Below are positions 1 to 6,388 of a stretch of 21,768 nucleotides of DNA, piece by piece. The notes beneath the pieces were generated by a model. The model had not been told where the DNA came from, searched no databases, and worked only from the letters and a program-made list of their open reading frames with translations. Within the stretch, counting starts at the first letter, position 1. Each line of letters begins with the position of its first letter. This DNA comes from a virus. The stretch lies in IMG/VR virus record IMGVR_UViG_3300042518_001019, positions 1 to 21,768 of that record; one strand, written 5' to 3'. The position numbers and the translations under genes are program-made.

Positions 1-424
1 AGGCGTCGGCTTTGTTTGCTGTTAGGCCATGAATAAAGTGGTTGGGGCTTTCTTCCAGGCGTGTTGCCTTCGGTAAAAAATGCGGGTCACGTGGGCGAAT
101 GTTCCTAAGCTCTTTAAATAGCAAGTCACTTACCTGGATATGCGTCGGCGCTGTTGTTAGCACTAGCCCAGGGTTGTGCTTGTCATAGAACCAGGACGCT
201 GCCAGGCTTGCAATAAAAGTTTTGCCAACGGCGTGCGCTGCCCGTACTAGCACGCTGTAAGGCGGCTTTGTAAGCGCTGTTAAAATCTGCGCTTGTTGCG
301 GCGTGATACGAATGCCTTTAGCGGCGGCGTAAGCGATAGGGTCGGCCGGCAGTGCGGTGTTTAGTGCGGCCAGTTCTGCACGGGTGCGGCGTGCCATGGC
401 TAAAATTTGCCGGGCGGTCTTCAT
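1..424 (-). CDS. terL: Terminase large subunit, N-terminal 141 residues (runs off the left edge)
   Basis: Translating the minus strand from the ATG at 424 gives an open frame to the window edge. Residues 61-70 read RAAHAVGKTF, a Walker-A-like loop of the type seen in large terminase ATPases (R-x-x-x-x-x-GKT), followed by a hydrophobic helix and the stretch LVLTTAPTHIQVSDLLFKEL (residues 87-106), which fits the strand and helix after the P-loop where terminases typically have TAPT or TASS. The enzyme would use ATP to pump phage DNA into the prohead and cut it with a C-terminal nuclease domain that lies outside the window. Its ATG overlaps the stop of the small-subunit gene by the four bases ATGA (421-424), the usual terS-terL coupling. 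The gene is cut by the window edge, not visibly broken. Confidence 0.88.
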   Translation of the reverse strand, partial: MKTARQILAMARRTRAELAALNTALPADPIAYAAAKGIRITPQQAQILTALTKPPYSVLVRAAHAVGKTFIASLAASWFYDKHNPGLVLTTAPTHIQVSDLLFKELRNIRPRDPHFLPKATRLEESPNHFIHGLTANKADA

Positions 425-828
425 TTGCCTTCATCCTGGCGGGCCATACTGTTCTTGGCCATTTCGCCACGTATGGCGTTCATTTCTTTGCGTAGATCAT
501 CAAGCTCCCTGCGGTCTGTGATTTTCGCAAACATTTCGGGGTGCCGGCGTTCAAGTAGCCACGCCGACGCCTGCCATGCCACGCCGCTATGTTTTGCTAA
601 GTTGTCCAGGTTGTTTACGATGAATATGTTTTCAGCGGCGGCCATGCGTTTTACTAGACTTGCAAACAATCCCGTCTTGGCGTCTTTGCCCTTCTGGCGC
701 CAATTGTACAAAGTCTTTTGGTCAATGCCGGCTGTGCTGGCTGCAACCTTGACGGTAGCGCCCAGGGTAATTGCCTTGCATATAGCTTTGATTTTTGTCT
801 CGTTTATATCGGCTTTCTTTTTGGCCAT
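421..828 (-). CDS. terS: Terminase small subunit (helix-turn-helix DNA recognition)
   Basis: 135 residues, basic N-terminus (MAKKKAD). Residues around 14-50 form a helix-turn-helix of the kind in small terminases: AICKAITLGATVKVAA, then TAGIDQKTLYNWRQKGKDAK. The next segment is a mostly helical oligomerisation region (SLVKRMAAAENIFIVNNLDN, then WLLERRHPEMFAKI) resembling the 'WxLERRxPxxF' signature common in phage small terminases, and a coiled C-terminal tail rich in Arg, Glu and Asp. The protein would bind the pac or cos site and load the large subunit. The start is supported by an AAGGA ribosome site six bases upstream. Stop and terL start overlap (ATGA). Position directly before terL supports the call. 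Confidence 0.88.
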   Translation of the reverse strand: MAKKKADINETKIKAICKAITLGATVKVAASTAGIDQKTLYNWRQKGKDAKTGLFASLVKRMAAAENIFIVNNLDNLAKHSGVAWQASAWLLERRHPEMFAKITDRRELDDLRKEMNAIRGEMAKNSMARQDEGK

Positions 829-855
829 AGTTTCCTTTTTTAGCTGGGAAAATTG

Positions 856-1092
856 CTAGGGTTTTGTCACGTCGCTGCCAGGCGGGTCAAGTTCGCTTGA
901 CTTTATTTCCCCCGATTGCACCCGGCACCAAAGGCGCAAGGCTTCAAGCCCTTCGGCTAAATACATGGTGGCGGCTGCTTGGGCCCGTATGTAGTCGGCG
1001 GCGCAATAGCTGCTGTAGGTTTCATTGAACCAGTCGATAGGTTCTTGGCATTGGTTTTTAAACGTGGGCTTGTTTGCGTCGGGTCCGATCAT
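856..1092 (-). CDS. Hypothetical protein, 78 residues
   Basis: Not recognised. The ATG at 1092 overlaps the stop of the upstream KTSC gene by ATGA (1089-1092), so it is probably translated by coupling. The protein has four Cys residues (about 15, 30 and 56 among them), a mostly helical middle (ADYIRAQAAATMYLAEGLEA) and a short charged C-terminus. It lies 27 bp before the terminase small subunit, so it belongs to the packaging transcript. Small genes of unknown role are common just before terS. No signal peptide or membrane helix is visible. Confidence 0.6.
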   Translation of the reverse strand: MIGPDANKPTFKNQCQEPIDWFNETYSSYCAADYIRAQAAATMYLAEGLEALRLWCRVQSGEIKSSELDPPGSDVTKP

Positions 1093-1823
1093 CTTCTACC
1101 TCGTCGGGGCCCTGCGTGCGGGCTGTTAGGGTTGTTAATTAGGTGCTGGGCTGTTCTCATCATGCGGCGGCCTATTGCGCCACGATTGGAATAATGGCGC
1201 AAAACGGCCCAGTAAAATTTGCCTTTGCTTGGTGCCATCATTGCCCGGTTCATTACTGCCCTGGGCACGCTTGGGTAAACATAGCGGCCTGACATGTTGC
1301 GCCAACTGGGTTTAAGGACAACCATAGTCAAGTCGCCAACGTCTCGAATATCCTGCTCTCCGCCATAGTCGCCCCCGTAAAGACGAAAATTGAACGCTCC
1401 AATCCAAGAGCTATCACAATCAACGTCTTGCCCGTCTTGGTAGCCATAGCGAAGGGATAAGTCCCCATGTCGTTCAACGTCTCGTTTCCCGTATGGCCTT
1501 GGGTCTTGCCTGGTGGTTTCGGGTGGTAGCTGTTTGCCACGACGGCGGCGGCGTTGGCTGTCACGCTGGTAGTTGTTTTTCATGCCTGCAAGTTCAGTTT
1601 GCAAAATGCCGTAAAGGCGTTTGTACTCGCTGGCTTGGCTTTTTTGGGCTGCTGGTGTAACGGGTGTAAGGGCCCGGTCTTCCGGCGATGGTGGGCGAAT
1701 TTCAAGCTGCTGTTTTTTAGGCGGCTGCGGCGGCGGCTTGGGTTGGTTTACCGGCTTAGAATTGCCAAAAAGCAATTTGCCAAGAAACTTTCCCAGTGCT
1801 CCAAATATAGCTGGTCCTATCAT
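1089..1823 (-). CDS. KTSC-domain protein with Pro-rich and Arg-rich linker
   Basis: 244 residues. The C-terminal part (about 137-212) fits the KTSC domain: it starts DSSWIGAFNF, continues through a beta-rich region with LTMVVL and SGRYVYPSVP, and ends APSKGKFYWAVLRHY; KTSC domains have the pattern S-S-x-I ... Y-x-Y-x-x-VP ... A-x-S-x-G-x-Y/F. The domain here has an insertion between the first strands (DYGGEQDIRDVGD). N-terminal residues 1-20 are a Gly/Leu hydrophobic helix (AIFGALGKFLGKLLFG), then comes a Pro/Lys linker (24-36) and a run of five Arg (91-95). KTSC domains occur in phage and bacterial proteins and are proposed to bind nucleic acid; the exact job here is unknown. The stop overlaps the next gene by ATGA, and the ATG follows GP88 by two bases, so the genes form one transcript. 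Confidence 0.62.
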   Translation of the reverse strand: MIGPAIFGALGKFLGKLLFGNSKPVNQPKPPPQPPKKQQLEIRPPSPEDRALTPVTPAAQKSQASEYKRLYGILQTELAGMKNNYQRDSQRRRRRGKQLPPETTRQDPRPYGKRDVERHGDLSLRYGYQDGQDVDCDSSWIGAFNFRLYGGDYGGEQDIRDVGDLTMVVLKPSWRNMSGRYVYPSVPRAVMNRAMMAPSKGKFYWAVLRHYSNRGAIGRRMMRTAQHLINNPNSPHAGPRRGRR

Positions 1824-1825
1824 AA

Positions 1826-2539
1826 TTATTTACCTGGGTTTAAGCGCCTAAGATTTTTCTTATCGTCCCGTGTTGCCTGCAAGCTTCCAAACGTTTCAGC
1901 GCCTTGCTTTTTTCTAAAATGCTTTATGTTGTTGGCTTCAATCCCAATTTTGTTTGTAGGTAGCGTGATTGCTAGTAAGTCGCTTTTGGTTTGGTTCATG
2001 TAGCCGGCGGCGTTCAGGGCGGCGCTGTCGGGAAAAACTTCGGCGTGCCTGTCGTTTTCTCGATTAATTAAGTGGTCTTCTTTGCCGCCTAAACTGTAAA
2101 GGTACTTAAAGTTTTTAGGGCAATTGCCTTCGACCATGGCCTTAAAGCGGCTTACCTCTTTCGTGTAACAATAGAAGGTTACTGCTGGCACTAAGGCGGC
2201 AATGTCAAGCCATGCCTGGAGGTAGTCGTCACTATAAAAATCGCCGGCGTCATGAATGCGAACGTAAGTTATTTTTTTGTGGCTTTTAATGTCCGCAATC
2301 ATATCCTCTTGCCACTTCCACAAGTCGGATAAAGTACGCTCTAAGTTGTCTAGGTGTTTGGCTTTGACGTTTGGAAACAAATAGGTGCCATTACGGGCAT
2401 AGCATAGGTTTACGCAAGCGCAAGCCTGCGGGCATGCGTTGAACCATGTGCCGTTAGATAGCTTTACTTGCCAGGCGGGTAGCGTCCAGTTCCAAATGCC
2501 GTCTGGCTTTAATTCGCTATTCTGCGTTAGTAGTCCCAT
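1826..2539 (-). CDS. GP88-like phage protein with Cys-rich motif
   Basis: 237 residues resembling the 'gene product 88' (GP88) family found in actinobacterial and other phages. The N-terminal third holds a cysteine cluster, CPQACACVNLCYARNG (about residues 36-51), which fits the C-x-x-x-C-x-x-x-x-CYA pattern of that family and looks like a metal or Fe-S cluster site. Further on, YVRIHDAGDFYSDDYLQAW (about 92-110) and TFYCYTKEV are the family-like beta/alpha segments, reminiscent of a TIM-barrel radical-SAM fold; that fold is my inference. No function is established. The ATG at 2539 sits 17 bases after a GGTCATTTATTA element, and the GGGAGGGAGG stretch supplies a strong ribosome site. It is the first gene of the block leading into the terminase. 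Confidence 0.72.
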   Translation of the reverse strand: MGLLTQNSELKPDGIWNWTLPAWQVKLSNGTWFNACPQACACVNLCYARNGTYLFPNVKAKHLDNLERTLSDLWKWQEDMIADIKSHKKITYVRIHDAGDFYSDDYLQAWLDIAALVPAVTFYCYTKEVSRFKAMVEGNCPKNFKYLYSLGGKEDHLINRENDRHAEVFPDSAALNAAGYMNQTKSDLLAITLPTNKIGIEANNIKHFRKKQGAETFGSLQATRDDKKNLRRLNPGK

Positions 2540-2555
2540 ACCCCTACCTCCCTCC

Positions 2556-2915
2556 CTAATAAATGACCAGGGTGCAATATGCGGCGTCTTTGAGTGTTTT
2601 TGGTGGCAAGTAGCTGACTATTAAATGGTCGATGTGGTCGGTGTTGTCCTCGGCTAAAACCCCTATTAATTGCATTAGGTCAAGGCACGCCTTGGCGGTG
2701 TTGTCAATGTCCCTGGTACTGCGCCAACCTTTGCCGCCGTAAATGCTGATATGGACTTTGGCGGGGTAATTGCGATGGGGTTTTGTTGCGCCAATGGTAA
2801 GGGTGTTTTCTGTTAGCCAGTCGGTATAGCGTTTTGTTTTAAATGTGTGCCTGCCTCGGCGCTGGTAAAGGTGGTTGGTTGATGGTGGTATGGTTAGCGT
2901 GTAGGTGTGGGTCAT
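2556..2915 (-). CDS. rusA: RusA-family Holliday junction resolvase
   Basis: 119 residues, essentially the length of E. coli RusA (120). The motif STRDIDNTAKACLDLMQ with the later LAEDN places Asp69, Asp71, Lys75 and Asp90 one position from the known E. coli active-site residues Asp70, Asp72, Lys76 and Asp91, so the metal-binding catalytic set is complete. The N-terminus (TYTLTIPPSTNHLYQRRG) is also typical of the family. The enzyme cuts four-way junctions made during phage recombination and can debranch DNA before packaging. The start ATG at 2915 lies only 25 bases below a terminator-like hairpin and has a weak ribosome site, so its expression may depend on read-through. The gene ends inside the next candidate promoter element. 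Confidence 0.93.
   Translation of the reverse strand: MTHTYTLTIPPSTNHLYQRRGRHTFKTKRYTDWLTENTLTIGATKPHRNYPAKVHISIYGGKGWRSTRDIDNTAKACLDLMQLIGVLAEDNTDHIDHLIVSYLPPKTLKDAAYCTLVIY
2557..2568 (-). promoter_or_regulatory. Candidate phage-specific promoter element GGTCATTTATTA (copy 1)
   Basis: The minus-strand sequence GGTCATTTATTA overlaps the last codons and stop of rusA and lies 17 bases before the GP88 ATG. The same core, GGTCATTTAT, is found three more times in the window, always on the minus strand and ahead of a gene start. Here it is followed by GGGAGGGAGG, a ribosome-binding stretch. No sigma70-like -35 is visible at the right distance. Confidence 0.5.
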
Positions 2916-2939
2916 GCGTCTTTGATTGTTGTAAGAATT

Positions 2940-2977
2940 AAAAAGGCCCCCGCTGCCCCCGTTGCTTAAAAGGGGCC
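2940..2977 (-). terminator. Rho-independent terminator between the small secreted gene and rusA
   Basis: On the minus strand the arms GGCCCC (2972-2977) and GGGGCC (2945-2950) pair, with a loop of about 21 bases, and are followed directly by TTTTT (2940-2944). Stem is short (6 bp) but all G-C. It sits in a 117-bp gap. Because no strong promoter is visible between it and rusA, it may act as a partial attenuator that lowers rusA expression. Confidence 0.55.
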
Positions 2978-3032
2978 CGCCCTGCCGTCACTTGCCAGTA
3001 AAACAGTTTGGTGCGGGGGTGTTCGGGATTGG

Positions 3033-3209
3033 CTACTTGCAGCCGCCGGCGGCGGCCCTGCCTCGTCGGTGAAATAGTTTGCCGCCTCGTTCACGTTTGA
3101 CGGTGCGGGTGGTGGTCACTTGCACGCTAACACGTGGGGCACGGGCTGCGCTGCACTGGCCGTTAGAACAATCAGCGCCAAGCGCCAAGGTTAAAAGAAT
3201 CGCAATCAT
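3033..3209 (-). CDS. Small Cys-containing secreted-like protein, 58 residues
   Basis: This short frame starts at the ATG at 3209, with AGGAG seven bases upstream, and ends at TAG 3033-3035. Residues 1-11 (MIAILLTLALG) are a hydrophobic signal-like segment, then ADCSNGQCS gives two Cys (14 and 19). Residues 23-33 (APRVSVQVTTT) are beta-like, and the C-terminal half is Arg/Lys/Gly-rich (KRERGGKLFHRRGR) ending AGGCK. A signal peptide with a C-x-x-x-x-C motif and a basic tail suggests an exported or membrane-tethered peptide. I do not recognise a family. It follows the PD-(D/E)XK-like gene by 21 bp and is followed by the terminator. Confidence 0.62.
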   Translation of the reverse strand: MIAILLTLALGADCSNGQCSAARAPRVSVQVTTTRTVKRERGGKLFHRRGRAAAGGCK

Positions 3210-3230
3210 AAGAAACTCCTAAAAAAATCG

Positions 3231-3737
3231 TCACACACTTCCCGCCACGCTGGCGGGTTTTCGTTTGGTTGCCATAAATGGCTTTAATAATGGGTTGCCT
3301 TGTTCCAAGGCGTAGACTGGGCCATAACCTAAATCAATTAAGTTTTCTGGCCTGCGTAGTTCGTCTATGGTGCACCAACCAACAAAATGAACGGTTGGTA
3401 TTTGAACAATTGCCAAAACAAAAATATCGACGTCGGGGTTGTTTTGATCTAGGTTTCTTAGTAGTCGGGCTTTTAAGTTTGTGCTGGCTTTTATGTCGAT
3501 GCGTTTGCCTGCGGTTATGTTGTCGTAACCGTTTTTGCGGCTGATAAAAGTAAAATCGGGAAAAACATTAAATCGTTTAGCCCAGGCGTATTCTGCGGCG
3601 TACCCTGTCACGTCTGAAGTGGTTTGGTCGTGTGAAAGTTTTGGGCACTGAGCGCCGGCGGCGGCCGAAACGGCACTGCGTAACGCTGCGGTGTTATATA
3701 TCACGCCGACGTCGGCGGGGGATAAAGTTACTTGCAA
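3231..3737 (-). CDS. PD-(D/E)XK-nuclease-like protein (probable TTG start)
   Basis: 168 residues. The segment GYAAEYAWAKRFNVFPDFTF (about 45-64), followed by RIDIKAS (about 79-85), has the order of a PD-(D/E)XK active site: a helix with Glu after Gly, a Asp in a strand, then D-x-K in the next strand. Similar phage proteins with a G-x-x-AE...DIKAS pattern are annotated as nuclease-like. A role in DNA processing or recombination is inferred from the fold and from neighbouring HNH and RusA genes. The only in-frame start after an upstream stop is TTG at 3737, with no clear ribosome site, so the start is uncertain; a GTG lies about 11 codons inside. A perfect 7-bp hairpin (3241-3257) lies in its last codons. 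Confidence 0.6.
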   Translation of the reverse strand: MQVTLSPADVGVIYNTAALRSAVSAAAGAQCPKLSHDQTTSDVTGYAAEYAWAKRFNVFPDFTFISRKNGYDNITAGKRIDIKASTNLKARLLRNLDQNNPDVDIFVLAIVQIPTVHFVGWCTIDELRRPENLIDLGYGPVYALEQGNPLLKPFMATKRKPASVAGSV

Positions 3738-3831
3738 GGCTTGAATTTTTCAGATGTGGCGTGGCGTCCTGCCCGTTATGCCCGTAATTGTTTTTCTAAG
3801 AGGGTTAGGTACTCGCTCTTACGTGTGAGAA

Positions 3832-3859
3832 GTTTTACCATTTTTAAAATTAGTGTCAA
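3832..3859 (-). promoter_or_regulatory. Sigma70-like promoter upstream of the PD-(D/E)XK-like gene
   Basis: Minus-strand TTGACA (3854-3859) is a consensus -35, followed after 16 bases by TAAAAC (3832-3837), a partial -10. It lies directly after the HNH stop codon in a 127-bp gap and would start transcription about 90 bases above the TTG start, driving the nuclease, small secreted and perhaps rusA genes. A 21-codon frame starting ATG inside it has no ribosome site and is not called. Confidence 0.45.
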
Positions 3860-3864
3860 CAAAA

Positions 3865-4188
3865 TTAAGGGCGTGTTCTGATTTTTTTTAGAACAACGGC
3901 GGCGTCTTCTTTGACGTTTTTGTTATAGCTTTTCCAGTTTTTAAGATGGCCGACGAATAGATGGCAATTGCCGCCGTTCTCGCAAAGAGTAATAAAATTG
4001 GACGCTACAAGTTCTAGGTCGGGGCGCTGGTGGTAAGGCTCAATATGATGCACTTCCAGCTTGTCGGCGCTGCCGCATGCGGCACAAGTTGAATTTGTTT
4101 TTAACCATGCTTTGCGTACTGCCGGCCATTGCGGCGAACGTGCTGGCATACCGGCAAAATATTCGGTAAGTCGTTTTACAATGCTCAT
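3865..4188 (-). CDS. HNH endonuclease
   Basis: 107 residues from the ATG at 4188, which overlaps the DUF3310 stop by ATGA. The HNH motif is clear: CAAC (35-38) is the first zinc pair, EVHHIEPY (45-52) holds the catalytic His pair, NFITLC (64-69) the Asn and third Cys, and NCH (74-76) the last ligands. Phage HNH proteins act as nickases or packaging-associated nucleases, and this one lies far from terL by gene order but in the same transcript direction. A longer version starting upstream at 4302 is possible but would read through DUF3310, so the short form is preferred. It could also be a homing-type endonuclease, but no intron or intein is visible. Confidence 0.85.
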   Translation of the reverse strand: MSIVKRLTEYFAGMPARSPQWPAVRKAWLKTNSTCAACGSADKLEVHHIEPYHQRPDLELVASNFITLCENGGNCHLFVGHLKNWKSYNKNVKEDAAVVLKKIRTRP

Positions 4189-4406
4189 TGTTTTATTTCC
4201 AATAGTGCCTTGTGAATGTACCATTGCGCTTTGAGCAAGTTTTCTTCTAGCGTGTCTTTTAGTCTGGCACGCCATAAATATTTGATTGCCTGCCCTCGGC
4301 AAAAATCAATAAAGGCTTCTTTGCCTAGGGCGGCTTTAATGGCTTCAATGCACTCGACGCCGGCGGCGGTGTAATGCGGCGGGTGGTTTATTTTGCTGCT
4401 GTCCAT
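4185..4406 (-). CDS. DUF3310 family protein
   Basis: 73 residues with the family's hallmark segments: NHPPHYTAAGVECIEAI near the N-terminus, then FCRGQAIKYLWRARLKDTLEENLLKAQWYIHKAL. DUF3310 (SaV-like) proteins are widespread in phages, often described as nucleotide-kinase-like in annotations, but the function is unproven. The ATG at 4406 touches the upstream stop (TAATG), and the stop overlaps the HNH start, so it is coupled on both sides. Confidence 0.85.
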   Translation of the reverse strand: MDSSKINHPPHYTAAGVECIEAIKAALGKEAFIDFCRGQAIKYLWRARLKDTLEENLLKAQWYIHKALLEIKQ

Positions 4407-4768
4407 TAGTTGCGCTCGCTTTCGGCTTTAATGTCGTAAGCAATACAGGTTTTAATTACGTCTGATAAATTTTTAGCAACCTGTGGAGTTATTTGGGCTC
4501 CTAGTGTGGCGCTGTATGCCATTGCAAAAACTGCCGTTGTTGCTTCGGTTTCTGCTTGCTCGCTATACCAGTCTCGTTCAATTACGGCGTCGGCTATTCG
4601 CTTCATAGCCTCAAGGTCGGTAAATTTTTTTGTGAGAATATTTTCTAGAAAATCTAAAATAAATTCTTCAAACGGATTTATTTCGTCTTCTGTTTTCCAG
4701 TCGCTTCCGCCGTCGTCGGTTTCGTTGTCGTCGTGTTCGTGTTCTTCTTCCCAAAAATCTTTACTCAT
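4406..4768 (-). CDS. Acidic hypothetical protein, 120 residues
   Basis: Not recognised. The N-terminal 30 residues are strongly acidic with His (EEEHEHDDNETDDGG), then the protein becomes helical (NPFEEFILDFLENILTKKFT and a middle with AVIERDWYSEQ). An acidic tail of this kind can be a DNA-mimic or protein-binding region, but nothing in the sequence proves that. It is flanked by coupled genes: its ATG overlaps the metallophosphoesterase stop (ATGA at 4765-4768), and its stop overlaps the DUF3310 start. Confidence 0.6.
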   Translation of the reverse strand: MSKDFWEEEHEHDDNETDDGGSDWKTEDEINPFEEFILDFLENILTKKFTDLEAMKRIADAVIERDWYSEQAETEATTAVFAMAYSATLGAQITPQVAKNLSDVIKTCIAYDIKAESERN

Positions 4769-5649
4769 AACATCCTCGTTGATACATGTAAAAACCTGTT
4801 TTGCTCAGGCCACTTTGTAACTTGGTAAGTAAAGTCGATAGCCCAGCCGCCAATTGGTCGGGCTGCCCTGCCTTTAGAAACATGCCAGCCGTCTTTGTGC
4901 TCGTTCTTGTAGGCTGCACACCTAAGAAAAAACTGCTGCGCCATTTCCAGCTTGCCCGTGCTGGTAACTCTAATCGGGTTATTCTCGTCGGCGTTTCGTC
5001 GGTGAATATGCCCGCTTAGGTAGACGTCGCCGCCTTCATACATTCCCCTGGTGCGGCTGTTGTCAATCAGTCCCCTGGTAACTTCGCCGCCGCCGCCGTA
5101 TCCGTGGTGGTAGTGAATGCGTCGGCTTAAAACTGTTTTGTTTATGTGCGATTGAAACAATACCCAACCCCAATATTGGCCAACGGCCCCCCTAAAACCG
5201 TGGGGCCTTAAGCCATCAGCAAAGCGCTGAATAATGTCCGTGTCGTTTCTGGCCTGCACGCTTGTTTCGTGATTGCCTGGGCTAATTAGCGCAATGGTTT
5301 TTGCGTACGGCTTAAACCATTCGACGGCTGTTTCAAGTACGCTGTCCAGGTAGCAATTGCCTCGGTGCTCTGGCCTTAAAACGGATTGGTCACGCCTGGG
5401 GTCCCATTTGCCTTGCATCAAGTCGAACACGTCGCCGGCCATGATAATCATGGCGTTTTCTTTTTTGGCGGCTTCAAGATGGGATTTAAGAATTTCACGC
5501 TCACAATGGGCGCTGTCCCAGTGAAGGTCACTCATAGCGTAAACAGTGCGTGTTTCTTTTACTCTGCTGTAAGGCACAATTAAGCGGTGTACGTGGGTGT
5601 CGCTGCGTTCAATCCGCCATTCGTCTTTTACCGGCCTAACCTTTGGCAT
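4765..5649 (-). CDS. Calcineurin-like metallophosphoesterase
   Basis: 294 residues with the full set of metallophosphoesterase metal ligands in order: MSDLHWDS (Asp41, His43), AGDVFD (Asp73), SPGNHETS (Asn126, His127), IHYHHGYG (His around 181-182), and LSGHIHRR (His214, His216). Such phage enzymes are thought to act as nucleases or phosphoesterases on DNA or on nucleotides; the sequence resembles the Mre11/SbcD-type superfamily fold more than a small-molecule phosphatase, but the substrate cannot be told here. No transmembrane segment is present. The ATG at 5649 touches the stop of the upstream gene (TAATG) with GAGG nearby, and a candidate promoter element lies about 210 bases upstream. Confidence 0.85.
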   Translation of the reverse strand: MPKVRPVKDEWRIERSDTHVHRLIVPYSRVKETRTVYAMSDLHWDSAHCEREILKSHLEAAKKENAMIIMAGDVFDLMQGKWDPRRDQSVLRPEHRGNCYLDSVLETAVEWFKPYAKTIALISPGNHETSVQARNDTDIIQRFADGLRPHGFRGAVGQYWGWVLFQSHINKTVLSRRIHYHHGYGGGGEVTRGLIDNSRTRGMYEGGDVYLSGHIHRRNADENNPIRVTSTGKLEMAQQFFLRCAAYKNEHKDGWHVSKGRAARPIGGWAIDFTYQVTKWPEQNRFLHVSTRML

Positions 5650-5828
5650 TAAAACCTCAGATGGACCGGGTCGTCATTTTGCGTAAGCCAACGAAAAGCG
5701 TCGGGCTCATGCCATGTTTTGCCGGTTGGGTCGGTCCATGACCTTCGGCGTTGCGGGTCGGGCTTCCAGCGAAGTTCCATAAGCCGGCGACGTCGGGCCT
5801 CGTCCCGTAATGGTTCCCACTGGTCCAT
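5649..5828 (-). CDS. Small basic protein, 59 residues (ATG at 5828)
   Basis: The chosen start is the ATG at 5828, giving MDQWEPLRDEARRRRLMELR, with AGGGG six bases upstream. A longer frame opening with GTG at 5939 has no ribosome site and would run through the candidate promoter element and hairpin at 5861-5895, so it is less likely. The protein is Arg- and Trp-rich (KPDPQRRRSWTDPTGKTWHE) and ends HLRF. It looks like a small DNA-associated phage protein but I do not recognise a family. Its stop overlaps the phosphoesterase start (TAATG). Confidence 0.55.
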   Translation of the reverse strand: MDQWEPLRDEARRRRLMELRWKPDPQRRRSWTDPTGKTWHEPDAFRWLTQNDDPVHLRF

Positions 5829-5860
5829 GCCCGCCCCTGTAAAATGCTGTTGGCCCTTAG

Positions 5861-5872
5861 AGATAAATGACC
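5861..5872 (-). promoter_or_regulatory. Candidate phage-specific promoter element GGTCATTTATCT (copy 2)
   Basis: The core GGTCATTTAT (5863-5872) matches the other three copies exactly; the last bases differ (CT rather than TA). It lies 33-36 bases before the ATG at 5828 in a 116-bp gap. Its first four bases are also the end of a hairpin arm. Confidence 0.45.
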
Positions 5873-5895
5873 ACGGCGGGCGGTGTACCGTGGTC
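5869..5895 (-). repeat. Perfect 8-bp inverted repeat overlapping promoter element copy 2
   Basis: Minus-strand GACCACGG (5888-5895) and CCGTGGTC (5869-5876) are exact reverse complements with an 11-base loop. The hairpin ends in the GGTC of the promoter-like element, and ATTTAT follows. It could be an operator or an attenuator at the boundary between the DUF669 gene and the phosphoesterase block; only this copy of the element has such a hairpin. Confidence 0.5.
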
Positions 5896-5944
5896 TCCGT
5901 GTTAAGCAGCGCTGTGGTGCTTGGCGCTCCGCCCCTCACGGATA

Positions 5945-6388
5945 TTAGAAAGGCAAGTCTTCTATGAACTCGTCTTCCTTTTCTTTTTGCCCTGCTGGGT
6001 GCGGTAAATAGGCACGTATGCGGGCGTACGTTTTGCCTTGGTACGCTTCGTTGCTGGTTTCAATCTGCACCCTTTTTCCGACAAGCTCGGCGCTGTCGTT
6101 AGGGTTGTCCAGGCTGACGGCCTCGCATATTTTTATTAAGGTTTCTTGGGCAATGGCCATAGCCTTTACACTTGGGTTGCGTAGATTAAGGCGGTCAAAT
6201 ACCCTTAAGCCTGCTTGGGGGCCCTCATCGACTTCAAGCATCAACTGCAAATATTCGCCGGTGCCTGCCTTGGTCAATTTGGTTTCTTCGGTTTTTATTA
6301 CTGCGCTGTAGGTGCCTGGTGGCAATTCTACTGGTACCCTTTTTGACGGTGGCGTTGATGGTGAAAAATCTGTGTCGTTAAAAATCAT
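5945..6388 (-). CDS. DUF669-family ssDNA-binding-like protein
   Basis: 147 residues from the ATG at 6388, with AGGAG seven bases upstream and an ATGA overlap with the previous gene. The sequence fits DUF669 proteins of phage recombination modules: MIFNDTDFSP at the start, PPGTYSAVIKTEETKLTKAG and YLQLMLEV in an OB-fold-like region, and KICEAVSLDN in the middle. The acidic C-terminal tip DEFIEDLPF resembles the tip of single-stranded DNA-binding proteins (D-D-D-x-P-F), suggesting it recruits partner proteins in the same way. It belongs to the RecT-Gp157-organiser set and likely coats single-stranded phage DNA. The family's exact activity is not firmly established. Confidence 0.75.
   Translation of the reverse strand: MIFNDTDFSPSTPPSKRVPVELPPGTYSAVIKTEETKLTKAGTGEYLQLMLEVDEGPQAGLRVFDRLNLRNPSVKAMAIAQETLIKICEAVSLDNPNDSAELVGKRVQIETSNEAYQGKTYARIRAYLPHPAGQKEKEDEFIEDLPF

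Noticed and set aside
407-859. Long plus-strand open frame opposite the terminase small subunit
   Set aside because: It is antisense to a well-supported terS gene, has no ribosome site fitting the transcript, and its composition follows from the gene below.
1554-2003. Plus-strand open frame of 149 codons opposite KTSC and GP88 genes
   Set aside because: Antisense to two genes with family matches and no start signals.
3241-3257. Perfect 7-bp hairpin in the last codons of the PD-(D/E)XK-like gene
   Set aside because: No T-run follows closely on the minus strand, and nothing is known to be transcribed on the plus strand where TTTT does follow.
3777-3842. 21-codon ATG frame downstream of the HNH gene
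   Set aside because: No ribosome site, and its start lies inside the -35/-10 spacer of a likely promoter.
5829-5939. Upstream GTG extension of the small basic gene
   Set aside because: No ribosome site, and it would cover the promoter element and hairpin.
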